From a virus: 64,000 nt of DNA. Positions 44,758 to 52,400 of this stretch are shown one piece after another. Position numbers and translations under genes: made by a program. Under the pieces are notes generated by a model. The model was not told the DNA's origin and did not search any database. It saw only the letters and a program-made list of their open reading frames with translations. The stretch is taken from the IMG/VR virus record IMGVR_UViG_3300043438_001827, positions 40,749-104,748 of that record. The stretch is one strand, 5' to 3'. Within the stretch, counting starts at the first letter, position 1; every line of letters begins with the position of its first letter.

Positions 44758-45204
44758 ATGACAAATAAAAATAAACAATACATTCAGCTGTGTAGTTCAG
44801 CTAGCTCTATCTTTTCTACATGTGGTAAAAAACAATATGCTGCTGTATTAGTCGACAAGTATGATCATATAGTTGGCATGGGATACAACGGTGGTCCTAG
44901 GGGCTTTCCTCACTGTAAAGATGGTGGGTGTCCTAGACTAGAGCAGATGTCTATCAATGGATCTAATTACGACAATTGCATAGCAGTCCATGCAGAAGCA
45001 AATGCGTTGTTACATTCAAATTATAGTTCTGAGCCTAAAAAAATATATGTAAATGGTCCTCCTTGTTTTTCTTGCGCAAAATTAATAGCTAATAGTACGA
45101 TAGAAGAAGTTTATTACATAGCGGACAAGTGCTATAATAATTGGGAAGACATTAAGACCTTTCTTAACAAAGCTAAGGTATCAACATTTGAGATGGAAAT
45201 ATAA
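44758..45204 (+). CDS. Deoxycytidylate deaminase
   Basis: The product has 148 residues. The zinc site is clear: HAEANALLH near residue 80 (His ligand and catalytic Glu) and PPCFSCAKLI near 101 (two Cys ligands). The N-terminal CGKKQYAAVLVDKYDHIVGMGYNGGPRGFPHC is typical for dCMP deaminases. It makes dUMP for ThyX, encoded just upstream. The stop overlaps the next start (TAATG). Confidence 0.9.
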   Translation: MTNKNKQYIQLCSSASSIFSTCGKKQYAAVLVDKYDHIVGMGYNGGPRGFPHCKDGGCPRLEQMSINGSNYDNCIAVHAEANALLHSNYSSEPKKIYVNGPPCFSCAKLIANSTIEEVYYIADKCYNNWEDIKTFLNKAKVSTFEMEI

Positions 45205-45440
45205 TGGCAGCTTCAAAGCTAAATTACTTGGTTATTTATAAAAATCATAGTCAAGTTTATGGTTGTTCTTCAAAGAAGATAGCAATAGAAAGTCCTCCCC
45301 CAGAAGGTTATACGGAAGAAGACAAAAATATATTGTTTGTTACTTTTGAACCAGACACTGACAACCTATGTGTTTACAAGGTAGACAAAGAAGAAGAAAT
45401 AATAACAACGAGTAAAAGAAAGAAAAAGACAGATGACTAA
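45204..45440 (+). CDS. Small hypothetical protein
   Basis: The product has 78 residues, translationally coupled to the deaminase (TAATG) and overlapping the next start. It has a strand-rich first part and a Lys-rich tail (TTSKRKKKTDD). No recognisable family. Confidence 0.65.
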   Translation: MAASKLNYLVIYKNHSQVYGCSSKKIAIESPPPEGYTEEDKNILFVTFEPDTDNLCVYKVDKEEEIITTSKRKKKTDD

Positions 45441-45675
45441 GAAACAGTCACAGAAAAAGAAAATAAGTGTAAAACTAAATCCAGGAGAAGCGGTTTTTAC
45501 TGCCGATATAGAGGTTATGAACCATATCATGGGGGTATATCATGAAATGTCACTTTCTTGCAAGAACCCGACTGAGGCTCAGTCTTGGATGGACGTTGTT
45601 AATAATATAAAAAAATGTTGTGAGGAAACTTACTACTCAAATAAATCAGGAGATATATATGAAGAAGAGTGGTGA
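45433..45675 (+). CDS. Small hypothetical protein
   Basis: The product has 80 residues and overlaps both neighbours. It has a basic N-terminus, then KLNPGEAVFTADIEVMNHIMGVYHEM and a C-terminal helix with a Cys pair. No known function; the tight overlaps support translation. Confidence 0.65.
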   Translation: MTKKQSQKKKISVKLNPGEAVFTADIEVMNHIMGVYHEMSLSCKNPTEAQSWMDVVNNIKKCCEETYYSNKSGDIYEEEW

Positions 45676-45913
45676 TTTTTTAATCTATTCTGCTTTGGCG
45701 ATTGGTACTTGCATCTTAATTTCAATACTAAGAAAAAGTTTTGATCCTAGATCTATCCAAGACGCAGATTCAATACAATTAGGAAATAGATTAATAGAGT
45801 TTTTTGAGAAGGATCAAATGGAAGAAATATATCAAAGATATTACGAATACGTAGATATGGGATTAACACCAAACGACGCTTTTGAATTGTTAGTAGGTGG
45901 CTTAAATGATTGA
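45659..45913 (+). CDS. Small membrane-anchored protein
   Basis: The product has 84 residues from ATG 45659, chosen for CAGGAG six bases upstream. The N-terminus is Lys-Lys followed by a hydrophobic helix (DFLIYSALAIGTCILISIL) and an Arg, fitting an N-in or signal-anchor segment. The rest is a soluble acidic helical domain. Function unknown. It overlaps the glycosyltransferase start by eight bases. Confidence 0.65.
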   Translation: MKKSGDFLIYSALAIGTCILISILRKSFDPRSIQDADSIQLGNRLIEFFEKDQMEEIYQRYYEYVDMGLTPNDAFELLVGGLND

Positions 45914-46721
45914 TCTATGTGTAGTAAATCACAATACTAGAACACTGTTGCAAAGATTTTTGGACAATTTGCATTCAGATCTTAATAGTCCAAATGGTGC
46001 GCTCGTAAAAAACTGGAATTTATACATAACCGATAATGATTCAACTGATGATTTTGTCCCTTGGATTAGGGAAAATGAAGATCGATATTTAATCAATAGG
46101 TTATTTTTAAGAAAAAATATAGGATACTCTGCTGCTGTAAATATGATGGCAGAAAAATCTTCTGGAGATATAATTGGTATTTTAAATGGTGATGTATGGA
46201 TGACCTCTGAGGATTGCATTAAAATAGAAAATATTTTTAATCAAAATCCAGAAATCCATATTCTTGGCCCTAAGCAGAGAGACGAAAATGGTTTCATAAC
46301 TCATGCTGGTATAATTGGTACAAATATTTCACCTAAGCATAGAGGATGGAAAGAACATGACCCTAATGATGTTTTATATAAAGACAGAGTTAATTGTGTA
46401 ACAGTTTCTGGTTCAGCTTATTTTGTTAGAAGAGAAGTATGGAATGCTATGACTAACAACGAACAGTATAGGCAAATCCACCCGGAAGCAACAGGGGCAT
46501 TTTTGCCAACGCCACATTATTATGAAGAGACATGGTGTTCGTATTTTGCAAGACACTTGGGCTATAATGTAGTCTATGACGGATCAGTATCAATAGGCCA
46601 TAGTTGGCACGCTAGTAGCCCAAAGCCAGGAGAGGGCATTAGCGAAGTTGATAAGTACTTTCCCATAAGTAGAGATATATTTCGTAGAGCTTGCGATTTC
46701 ATAGGAATAGAAAGAGACTAA
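45906..46721 (+). CDS. Family 2 glycosyltransferase
   Basis: The product has 271 residues. IDLCVVNHNTRTLLQRFLDNL, the DNDSTDD segment, NIGYSAAVNMMAEKSSGDIIGILNGDVWM (with the D-x-D-like GDVW) and a later ETWCSYFARHLGYNVVY are typical of GT-A family 2 enzymes related to rhamnosyltransferases. It transfers a sugar from a nucleotide donor; the acceptor could be virion protein, host surface or modified DNA. A cytosine methyltransferase follows directly. Confidence 0.85.
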   Translation: MIDLCVVNHNTRTLLQRFLDNLHSDLNSPNGALVKNWNLYITDNDSTDDFVPWIRENEDRYLINRLFLRKNIGYSAAVNMMAEKSSGDIIGILNGDVWMTSEDCIKIENIFNQNPEIHILGPKQRDENGFITHAGIIGTNISPKHRGWKEHDPNDVLYKDRVNCVTVSGSAYFVRREVWNAMTNNEQYRQIHPEATGAFLPTPHYYEETWCSYFARHLGYNVVYDGSVSIGHSWHASSPKPGEGISEVDKYFPISRDIFRRACDFIGIERD

Positions 46722-46723
46722 TA

Positions 46724-47818
46724 GTGTCAATATCAACTTATGGTTCCCTATTTGCTGGGGTGGGCGGAATAGATCTAGGATTAGACCAAACTGGGATGGA
46801 ATGTAAGTTTCAAGTAGAGATAGATCAAAATTGTCAACAGACACTTTCTTATCATTGGCCAGACGTTCCAAAGTTTGGTGATATTAAAAGCGTAAGTGGA
46901 TACGATCTTCCTTTTGTCGATGTAATTACCTTTGGATCACCATGCCAAGATCTTTCCGTAGCTGGCAAGAGAGCTGGACTTGAAGGAGAAAAATCAGGTC
47001 TATTTCACGAAGCAGTAAGAATAATCAAAGAAATGAGAGAAAAATCAAATGGACAATATCCTAAATGGTCAATCTGGGAGAACGTCACAGGGGCCTTATC
47101 TTCCAACGGAGGTGCCGACTTCGGGCAAGTCCTCAACGAAATGGATGAAGCAGGGGCGTGTTTCAGCGAGTGGTCCGTGTTGGATGCACAACACTTTGGA
47201 GTCCCCCAAAGACGAAGAAGAATATACTTGCTCTCTGTCTTTGATCCTACAATCGCCTCAAGATGTCCCGACAAAGTACTCCCTGTCAATGAGAGCAGCG
47301 CAGGGAATTCTAAGAAGAGTATCAAGCAAGGGCAAGAGCCTTCCAGAGAAGTTGCAAGTTGCCTTGGAGGAAGTGGCGAAGGAGCAGTACCTTCCAGTAG
47401 AGGACAGAACTTAGCCATACAAATGCTCGATGCTCAAAGAGTTGGTGACGTAAGACTTTACGAAGAACCAGTACAAACACTACCAGCTAGAATGGGCACT
47501 GGTGGAAACAATGTTCCACTAGTAGTAGATAATAGAACAACTTCCAATATAGTTGGTACGTTGAGTGCAAGAGATTTTAAAGGCGTTGGAAATCAATATG
47601 TTCAAGAACATAAATTAGTTGTAGAATCTTCTAATCCAATTTACGTTAGACGTCTTACGCCAACAGAATGTGAAAGACTTATGGGTTGGCCAGATAATCA
47701 CACTTTACACAGAGCTGATGGAAAGGTTAATTCTGATTCAACAAGATATAAGATGTGTGGAAACGGAGTAGCTAGTCCTGTGATAAAATGGGTAATTGAA
47801 AAAATTAAAAATATATAG
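46724..47818 (+). CDS. C5-cytosine DNA methyltransferase
   Basis: The product has 364 residues from GTG 46724, placed so that motif I (SLFAGVGGIDLGL) lies at residues 7-19. Motif IV GSPCQDLSVAGKRAGLEGEKSGLF carries the catalytic Cys; motif VI ENVTGAL, motif VIII QRRRRIYLL, and C-terminal motifs IX/X (RRLTPTECERLMGWPDNHT, CGNGVASPVI) are all present. So it is a complete Dcm-like enzyme. It may protect phage DNA from host restriction. Bases about 47090-47420 are clearly GC-richer than the rest of the gene. Confidence 0.93.
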   Translation: MSISTYGSLFAGVGGIDLGLDQTGMECKFQVEIDQNCQQTLSYHWPDVPKFGDIKSVSGYDLPFVDVITFGSPCQDLSVAGKRAGLEGEKSGLFHEAVRIIKEMREKSNGQYPKWSIWENVTGALSSNGGADFGQVLNEMDEAGACFSEWSVLDAQHFGVPQRRRRIYLLSVFDPTIASRCPDKVLPVNESSAGNSKKSIKQGQEPSREVASCLGGSGEGAVPSSRGQNLAIQMLDAQRVGDVRLYEEPVQTLPARMGTGGNNVPLVVDNRTTSNIVGTLSARDFKGVGNQYVQEHKLVVESSNPIYVRRLTPTECERLMGWPDNHTLHRADGKVNSDSTRYKMCGNGVASPVIKWVIEKIKNI

Positions 47819-47830
47819 AAAGAGATTATA

Positions 47831-48229
47831 ATGTCAGAAAAACTAAACCCATGGATCTATAATGCAGAAGTTAAAAAGATAGTTGATGGCGATACATTTG
47901 ATATTCTTATTGACCTAGGATTTGATACTTTTAGAAAAGGTAGAGTAAGACTATATGGCGTAAATACCCCAGAGAGTCGCACTACAAATCTTGAGGAAAA
48001 GAAGATGGGCCTTGCCGCTAAAGAGTTTACTGATCAGTGGATCACTGCTGCCGGTCACAAGATTAAAATAGAAACAATTCTTGATAAAAATGAAAAATAT
48101 GGAAGAATACTTGCTAGAGTATGGAACGAAGCAGGAGCTTGTCTTAATGCAGACATAGTTACTGCAGGATTAGCCAGAGAATACTTTGGCGTAGGCGACA
48201 AGACATTTCAGGAATTCAAGAAAGCATAA
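47831..48229 (+). CDS. Staphylococcal nuclease-like (SNase) protein
   Basis: The product has 132 residues. VKKIVDGDTFDILIDLGF, then GRVRLYGVNTPES and KYGRILARVW, match the thermonuclease OB-fold and its catalytic Asp/Arg/Glu positions. It hydrolyses DNA or RNA. It has no signal peptide and likely acts inside the cell, for example in host DNA breakdown. The next gene starts two bases later. Confidence 0.88.
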   Translation: MSEKLNPWIYNAEVKKIVDGDTFDILIDLGFDTFRKGRVRLYGVNTPESRTTNLEEKKMGLAAKEFTDQWITAAGHKIKIETILDKNEKYGRILARVWNEAGACLNADIVTAGLAREYFGVGDKTFQEFKKA

Positions 48230-48231
48230 CA

Positions 48232-48636
48232 GTGCAAACATTTTTACCATATCCAGATTTAGTAAAATCAGTTAAAGTATTAGATTATCGTCGGTTAGGA
48301 AAACAACGTGTTGAAACATTTCAAGTTCTTAATATATTACTCGAAAGAACGCCTACAAAAGGTTGGCGCAACCACCCTGTCACTCGTATGTGGACTGGTT
48401 ACGAAGAAGCATTAAAGTTATATCAAAACTATACTATCCTTGAATGGATAGACAGAGGGTATAACAATAATATGAAGTTTGAAAATATAGACCATTCAAA
48501 TATAGTCTACCCAACTTGGTTTGGACAAGATGAGTTTCATAGATCACATAGATCTAATCTCCTAAGAAAAGATTACGAATATTATTCTGAATACTTTGAC
48601 GAACCAGTAGATTTAGAGTATCATTGGCCAGTATGA
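48232..48636 (+). CDS. MSMEG_6728-family protein (pyrimidine-dimer glycosylase-like)
   Basis: The product has 134 residues from GTG 48232. The sequence TFLPYPDLVKSVKVLDYRRLGKQRVETFQVLN, then GWRNHPVTRMWTGYEEAL, fits the MSMEG_6728 family, annotated as related to pyrimidine dimer DNA glycosylases and known mainly from actinobacteria and their phages. The second Arg of RRLGKQR is encoded by CGG at 48292, the only in-frame CGG found that is not a shift site. The end overlaps the next ATG (ATGA). Confidence 0.82.
   Translation: MQTFLPYPDLVKSVKVLDYRRLGKQRVETFQVLNILLERTPTKGWRNHPVTRMWTGYEEALKLYQNYTILEWIDRGYNNNMKFENIDHSNIVYPTWFGQDEFHRSHRSNLLRKDYEYYSEYFDEPVDLEYHWPV
48292..48294 (+). other. In-frame CGG read as Arg (exception to the shift rule)
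   Basis: Codons TAT CGT CGG TTA GGA encode YRRLG in a stretch conserved in the family. A +1 shift here would give GGT TAG and stop at once, so Arg decoding must be possible at least sometimes. Confidence 0.85.
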
Positions 48637-49037
48637 GTATTACAGTTTATTTAGCAGGGGCCATGGACTATGTTGGCGATTATGCAAAGGGATGGCGACA
48701 AGAAGCAACTTTTATGTTAACTCAAAGAGGCTATAGCGTTTTAGACCCAACTTCTATACCAGAAGAATCTGCTATGTCACCTGACGAAATAGTCCATAAA
48801 AATACTTTTATGCAAAAAAGATCCGACATCCTACTTGTTGAATACATGCTAGAAGATAGAGCATATATAGGGACAGACTATGAGATGGCTTGGGCAAAAA
48901 ATAACGATCAACCAACGGTTGTAATGTGCTCTAATCAAAATAAAGATCGCCCGTACATGCGTTATATGTCTACTAAGATAGTAGATAACATAGAAGATGC
49001 TGTAGAATATATAGCTGTACATTACCCAATCAATTAA
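48633..49037 (+). CDS. Nucleoside 2-deoxyribosyltransferase-like protein
   Basis: The product has 134 residues from ATG 48633, coupled to the previous stop. ITVYLAGAMDYVGDYAKGWRQEA, VLDPTSIPEE, SDILLVEYMLEDRAYIGTDYEMAWA follow the Rossmann-like fold of deoxyribosyltransferases and MazG-neighbour DUF4406-type proteins, with the nucleophilic Glu likely in GTDYEMAWA. It may salvage or remodel deoxynucleotides. Confidence 0.75.
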   Translation: MSITVYLAGAMDYVGDYAKGWRQEATFMLTQRGYSVLDPTSIPEESAMSPDEIVHKNTFMQKRSDILLVEYMLEDRAYIGTDYEMAWAKNNDQPTVVMCSNQNKDRPYMRYMSTKIVDNIEDAVEYIAVHYPIN

Positions 49038-49048
49038 AAGGAAGAAAA

Positions 49049-50059
49049 ATGAAAAAAAGAGTATTACTCACAGGTGCTGGTGGCTTTGTAGGTCATCATA
49101 CATTAGAGCATATTTTCAAAACAACAGATTGGGATGTAGTTATCACTGACTCTTTCCGTCATCGTGGAGTGACAGACAGAATTACTTCCATTAATTCTTG
49201 GGAAGCGAACAGACACCGTGTTCAGCTTGTCACGCACGATCTTACTGTACCTTTCTCTGACGTAATGATAAAAGATATTGGACACATTGATTATATTATT
49301 TCTATGGCTTCAGATTCACACGTAGATAGATCAATTACAGACCCAGCTCCATTTATCATGAACAACGTAGCACTCGTTGTTAACATGCTAGAGCTTGCAC
49401 GTAAAATTAAACCAGAAGCATTCTTACACGTCTCAACAGATGAAGTGTATGGACCCGCTCCAAAGGGTTATGCTCACAAGGAATGGGACACCATCCTTCC
49501 ATCTAATCCATACTCTGGATCAAAAGCCGCACAAGAAGCAGCGTGTATATCTTACTGGCGTACCTTTGGCGTTCCAGTAATCATTACTAACACCATGAAT
49601 ATTATTGGTGAGCGTCAGGATCCTGAAAAGTTTATTCCAAAGATTATGTATTGTCTTGAGAAGGATATCCCAATGACAATTCATGGCACTCCTGAGAATG
49701 TTGGATCAAGATTCTACTTGCACGCAAGAAACCAAGCAGATGCTTTAGTCTTTATCTTAAATAATCTTCCTGCAATAGATTATCCAAATTCAGATCGACC
49801 AGACAAATATCATATTGTTGGCGAAAGAGAAATCGATAATCTCGAGATGGCGGAACTTGTAGCAGAGTATTGGGGTAAAGAACTCAAGTTTAAGTTTGAA
49901 GACTTTCATACAACAAGACCAGGACACGATCTTCGCTATGCATTAGATGGAACAAAGCTAGCAAATGCCGGATGGGTTCCCCCAATGCCATTAGAAAAGT
50001 CTTTAGAGCTAACAATAGAGTGGACTAAACAAAATCCACAGTGGCTTTGGAGAGATTGA
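49049..50059 (+). CDS. NAD-dependent sugar-nucleotide epimerase/dehydratase
   Basis: The product has 336 residues. The N-terminal GAGGFVG is the NAD(P)-binding motif, with VDRSITDP, HVSTDEVYGPAPKG and the catalytic Tyr/Lys in NPYSGSKAAQE: an extended SDR resembling dTDP-glucose 4,6-dehydratase. It probably prepares a nucleotide sugar for one of the glycosyltransferases nearby. Ribosome site AAAGGAAG. GC-rich codons suggest good expression. Confidence 0.9.
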   Translation: MKKRVLLTGAGGFVGHHTLEHIFKTTDWDVVITDSFRHRGVTDRITSINSWEANRHRVQLVTHDLTVPFSDVMIKDIGHIDYIISMASDSHVDRSITDPAPFIMNNVALVVNMLELARKIKPEAFLHVSTDEVYGPAPKGYAHKEWDTILPSNPYSGSKAAQEAACISYWRTFGVPVIITNTMNIIGERQDPEKFIPKIMYCLEKDIPMTIHGTPENVGSRFYLHARNQADALVFILNNLPAIDYPNSDRPDKYHIVGEREIDNLEMAELVAEYWGKELKFKFEDFHTTRPGHDLRYALDGTKLANAGWVPPMPLEKSLELTIEWTKQNPQWLWRD

Positions 50060-50079
50060 TTAAAAAGTTTTCCTACAAG

Positions 50080-50108
50080 TTGATTCAATCGACTCATACT
50101 GATATAAT
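50080..50108 (+). promoter_or_regulatory. Strong sigma-70-type promoter
   Basis: TTGATT (50080-50085), a 17-base spacer and perfect TATAAT (50103-50108), matching consensus at 10 of 12 positions. Transcription would begin near 50115, 43 bases before the small gene at 50158. Confidence 0.8.
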
Positions 50109-50157
50109 TAAACCGTCATATTAATTGGCTTAACAGTCACAAACAAAAGGAAAATAA

Positions 50158-50340
50158 ATGTCAGATAATAAGTTCAAGTATTTTGAGGTTACTACAACTG
50201 CTCTTGTAAAGGCTAGCTCAAAAGCTGATGCAGAAAAGTTGGCCATGGGCCGTCGTGGCATCACTGGCGAAGTTCTCTCTAAGCACACAGAGATTGATCG
50301 TATTTCGGCTATCGATGCTCGTGAGATGCTAGAAGCCTAA
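50158..50340 (+). CDS. Small, well-expressed protein of unknown function
   Basis: The product has 60 residues from ATG with AAAGGAAA upstream. Codon use differs from its neighbours: CGT for Arg and GGC for Gly are frequent, as in highly expressed genes. It has one strong promoter before it and a clear terminator after it, so it is a self-contained unit. The protein has a strand (FKYFEVTTTALVKA) then a helix with an AKSADAEKLA-like pattern. The family is unknown; abundance suggests a host-takeover or DNA-binding role. Confidence 0.8.
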   Translation: MSDNKFKYFEVTTTALVKASSKADAEKLAMGRRGITGEVLSKHTEIDRISAIDAREMLEA

Positions 50341-50355
50341 TCCAATGTTTGCTGG

Positions 50356-50385
50356 AAAAGTAGGGGGAATATCCCCCTACTTTTT
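50356..50385 (+). terminator. Intrinsic terminator
   Basis: The arms AAAAGTAGGGGG and CCCCCTACTTTT pair around a five-base loop, followed by a T-rich run. It ends the 50158 transcript. The hairpin is very strong, so the following genes probably depend on limited read-through or an unseen promoter. Confidence 0.88.
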
Positions 50386-50403
50386 CTTTACTAAAGAGGT
50401 TAT

Positions 50404-51096
50404 ATGATAATTGCACAAATAGTTGGAAGAAATGAATCCAACAGATATTTAGAAGAAGTTTTAGAAAGATTATCTACTCAAGTAGATAAAATAGTTTTTA
50501 CAGACGACTGCTCAACCGATAACACACCCCAGATTGCCTCGAAGTACTGTGAAGTATTTCAGACTGAATCTCCTTTATTTACAGAACACGAAGGAAAGTT
50601 AAGAGCTTTTGCTTGGGGTAATCTGGAGAATGTTGCGTCTTTAGGTGATTGGGTTTTAGCAATAGATTGTGACGAGCTGCTCTATCATTCATCCGAAGCA
50701 GATCTAAGAGATGTAGTAAAAGTTTCTCCTTATGATGTCATAAATATAAAGTTTTATCATATGTGGAATGAAACTCAATATAGAATAGATAAGGCTTGGG
50801 CTCCTACTAATAGCTCTAGACTATTCAGATATCAGTCTGGTGGTGGTTTTATAAACAGAAAACTGGCTTGTGGTTCTGAACCAAATTATGTAGTTGATTG
50901 GGTCAGACAAAGAAATTATTGGGCAGACTCTGGATTAATGATGAAGCATCTTGGTTATGTAAAAGACGAAGACAAGCAGGCTAAGTACGAAAGATACTCT
51001 ACTTTAGACGGTGGTGAGTTTCATAACATCAATCATATCAATTCAATAATAGATACAAATCCAGCACTTATAAATTGGGGAAATTTCGGTATATAA
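50404..51096 (+). CDS. Family 2-type glycosyltransferase
   Basis: The product has 230 residues. IIAQIVGRNESNRYLEEVLERLS, FTDDCSTDNTPQIA and WVLAIDCDELLYH (with the D-x-D motif) place it in the GT-A superfamily, in the group seen in virus and LPS glycosyltransferases. It starts with AAAGAGG upstream. Substrate unknown; probably works with the epimerase at 49049. Confidence 0.8.
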   Translation: MIIAQIVGRNESNRYLEEVLERLSTQVDKIVFTDDCSTDNTPQIASKYCEVFQTESPLFTEHEGKLRAFAWGNLENVASLGDWVLAIDCDELLYHSSEADLRDVVKVSPYDVINIKFYHMWNETQYRIDKAWAPTNSSRLFRYQSGGGFINRKLACGSEPNYVVDWVRQRNYWADSGLMMKHLGYVKDEDKQAKYERYSTLDGGEFHNINHINSIIDTNPALINWGNFGI

Positions 51097-51097
51097 A

Positions 51098-51784
51098 ATG
51101 ATTATATTAAATAACGCAAAAACAATTACAACATTAACAGAAAAGATGAATAGCAAAGAAAAATTTGCTCTTATCAACTTCCCTAGATCTTCTCTCATGG
51201 CTATGGGTAACTCTATAAATGGAGACAAGAGACCTAACAAGTCTTTTACTAGATCTATACAAAATTCATTCAATATTGTCGATAAAAACTACATGAAAGG
51301 CTTGCCACCAGCTTTTATCTATTCTGGAGAAGAAGATAATTTATCAAATTTTTCTCAAGTATTAAAAGATGAGACATACTATGATTCAACTACCCTAGAA
51401 CAATATTATAGTTCTGATGAATCAATCTTTAACTCATTTACTAATCATTACATCAGAGATAGTTCTTTTATAGTTGTAAGCTTTCATGATAAAAAAATAA
51501 TAAACAAGATGCTTGGCAATCCTGTTGATGTTATTAATGTTCCTTATAATGACTTCTATGATAAAGTTGACTCGATCTTCTCTTCAATAGAAAAATTTGA
51601 TGGTAAGGTTGATTATTGTTTATTCGATTGTCCTCTTCTTTCATCTGCTCTTCCAGCTAAAATATGGAACGAGCTTAACATGTCAATGATAGATCTAGGC
51701 AAAGTATTCTCTTTTGCAAGAACTAATTATCTTAATAAAATGAGAGAAAAAGAAAATGAAAAGAAAGATAGATACAGAAATTGA
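51098..51784 (+). CDS. Unknown protein, weakly like GT-D glycosyltransferases
   Basis: The product has 228 residues, starting one base after the previous stop. KEKFALINFPRSSLMAMGNSING at the N-terminus and VDYCLFDCPLLSSALPAKIW near the end recall GT-D-fold glycosyltransferases, where the first segment holds an R-[FY]-G-D motif and the second a G-P-L-A-K element. Both are altered here, so this is only a suggestion. Its position next to a glycosyltransferase adds a little support. Confidence 0.55.
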   Translation: MIILNNAKTITTLTEKMNSKEKFALINFPRSSLMAMGNSINGDKRPNKSFTRSIQNSFNIVDKNYMKGLPPAFIYSGEEDNLSNFSQVLKDETYYDSTTLEQYYSSDESIFNSFTNHYIRDSSFIVVSFHDKKIINKMLGNPVDVINVPYNDFYDKVDSIFSSIEKFDGKVDYCLFDCPLLSSALPAKIWNELNMSMIDLGKVFSFARTNYLNKMREKENEKKDRYRN

Positions 51785-52400
51785 TGATGATCTTTTTCTT
51801 ATAGATCTTCTTTTAGATTCTAATTTATCTTTGCCTGAAATAGCCAAAGAACTTGATGTTTCAATTAAAGATTTAAATAAAAAAATAAATCATTTAGGTC
51901 TTAATTGGATTAAACAACAAAAGAAAAAAACATCAAGAGGTCAGGCAGCTTTGACTTCTGTAATGAAAAAACTTCTTCCTAATGAAAAGATTATTAACGA
52001 ATATCATTTAGGGGATAGATTAAGACTAGACGTTTATTGTCCTAGTTATAAACTGGCTGCAGAGTTTCACGGTAGACAACATTTTTATTATACCGAAAGA
52101 TTCTTTGATTCTAAATATGATTTTGAAGAAGCTCAAAAAAGAGATGTTATCAAAATGCAAATGTGTAAAGATCAAGGTATAGCTCTTGTTGTATTTCGCT
52201 ACAATGATCTTTTGACAGAGGAGTCTGTATACTCTAGAATATTAACCGCAATTAGAGATAGTCAATGGAAAGAAAAAGAGCCTAATCCATTAAAGAAGAA
52301 AGTAACTGATAGTGAATTTTATCAGGAGCAAAAAAGAAAAAAAAGCGAACAGAATAAAAAGCTCTACAGAGAAATGAAGCAGAGAAAGAAAAACCAATGA
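51756..52400 (+). CDS. HTH plus PD-(D/E)XK-like nuclease
   Basis: The product has 214 residues. N-terminal LPEIAKELDVSIKDLNKKINHLGL looks like a helix-turn-helix. Then RLRLDVYCPSYKLAAEFHGRQHFYYTERFF...AQKRDVIKMQMCKDQGIALVVFRY matches the VSR/DUF559-type endonuclease core, with D in LRLDVY and E-x-x-G-x-Q-H. A Lys-rich tail follows. It probably cuts DNA in repair, recombination or mobility. Overlaps both neighbours; sits before the helicase. Confidence 0.75.
   Translation: MKRKIDTEIDDDLFLIDLLLDSNLSLPEIAKELDVSIKDLNKKINHLGLNWIKQQKKKTSRGQAALTSVMKKLLPNEKIINEYHLGDRLRLDVYCPSYKLAAEFHGRQHFYYTERFFDSKYDFEEAQKRDVIKMQMCKDQGIALVVFRYNDLLTEESVYSRILTAIRDSQWKEKEPNPLKKKVTDSEFYQEQKRKKSEQNKKLYREMKQRKKNQ

Noticed and set aside
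47005-47418. Minus-strand and alternate-frame open frames inside the methyltransferase
   Set aside because: They arise from the GC-richer patch; the methyltransferase motifs clearly occupy the true frame.
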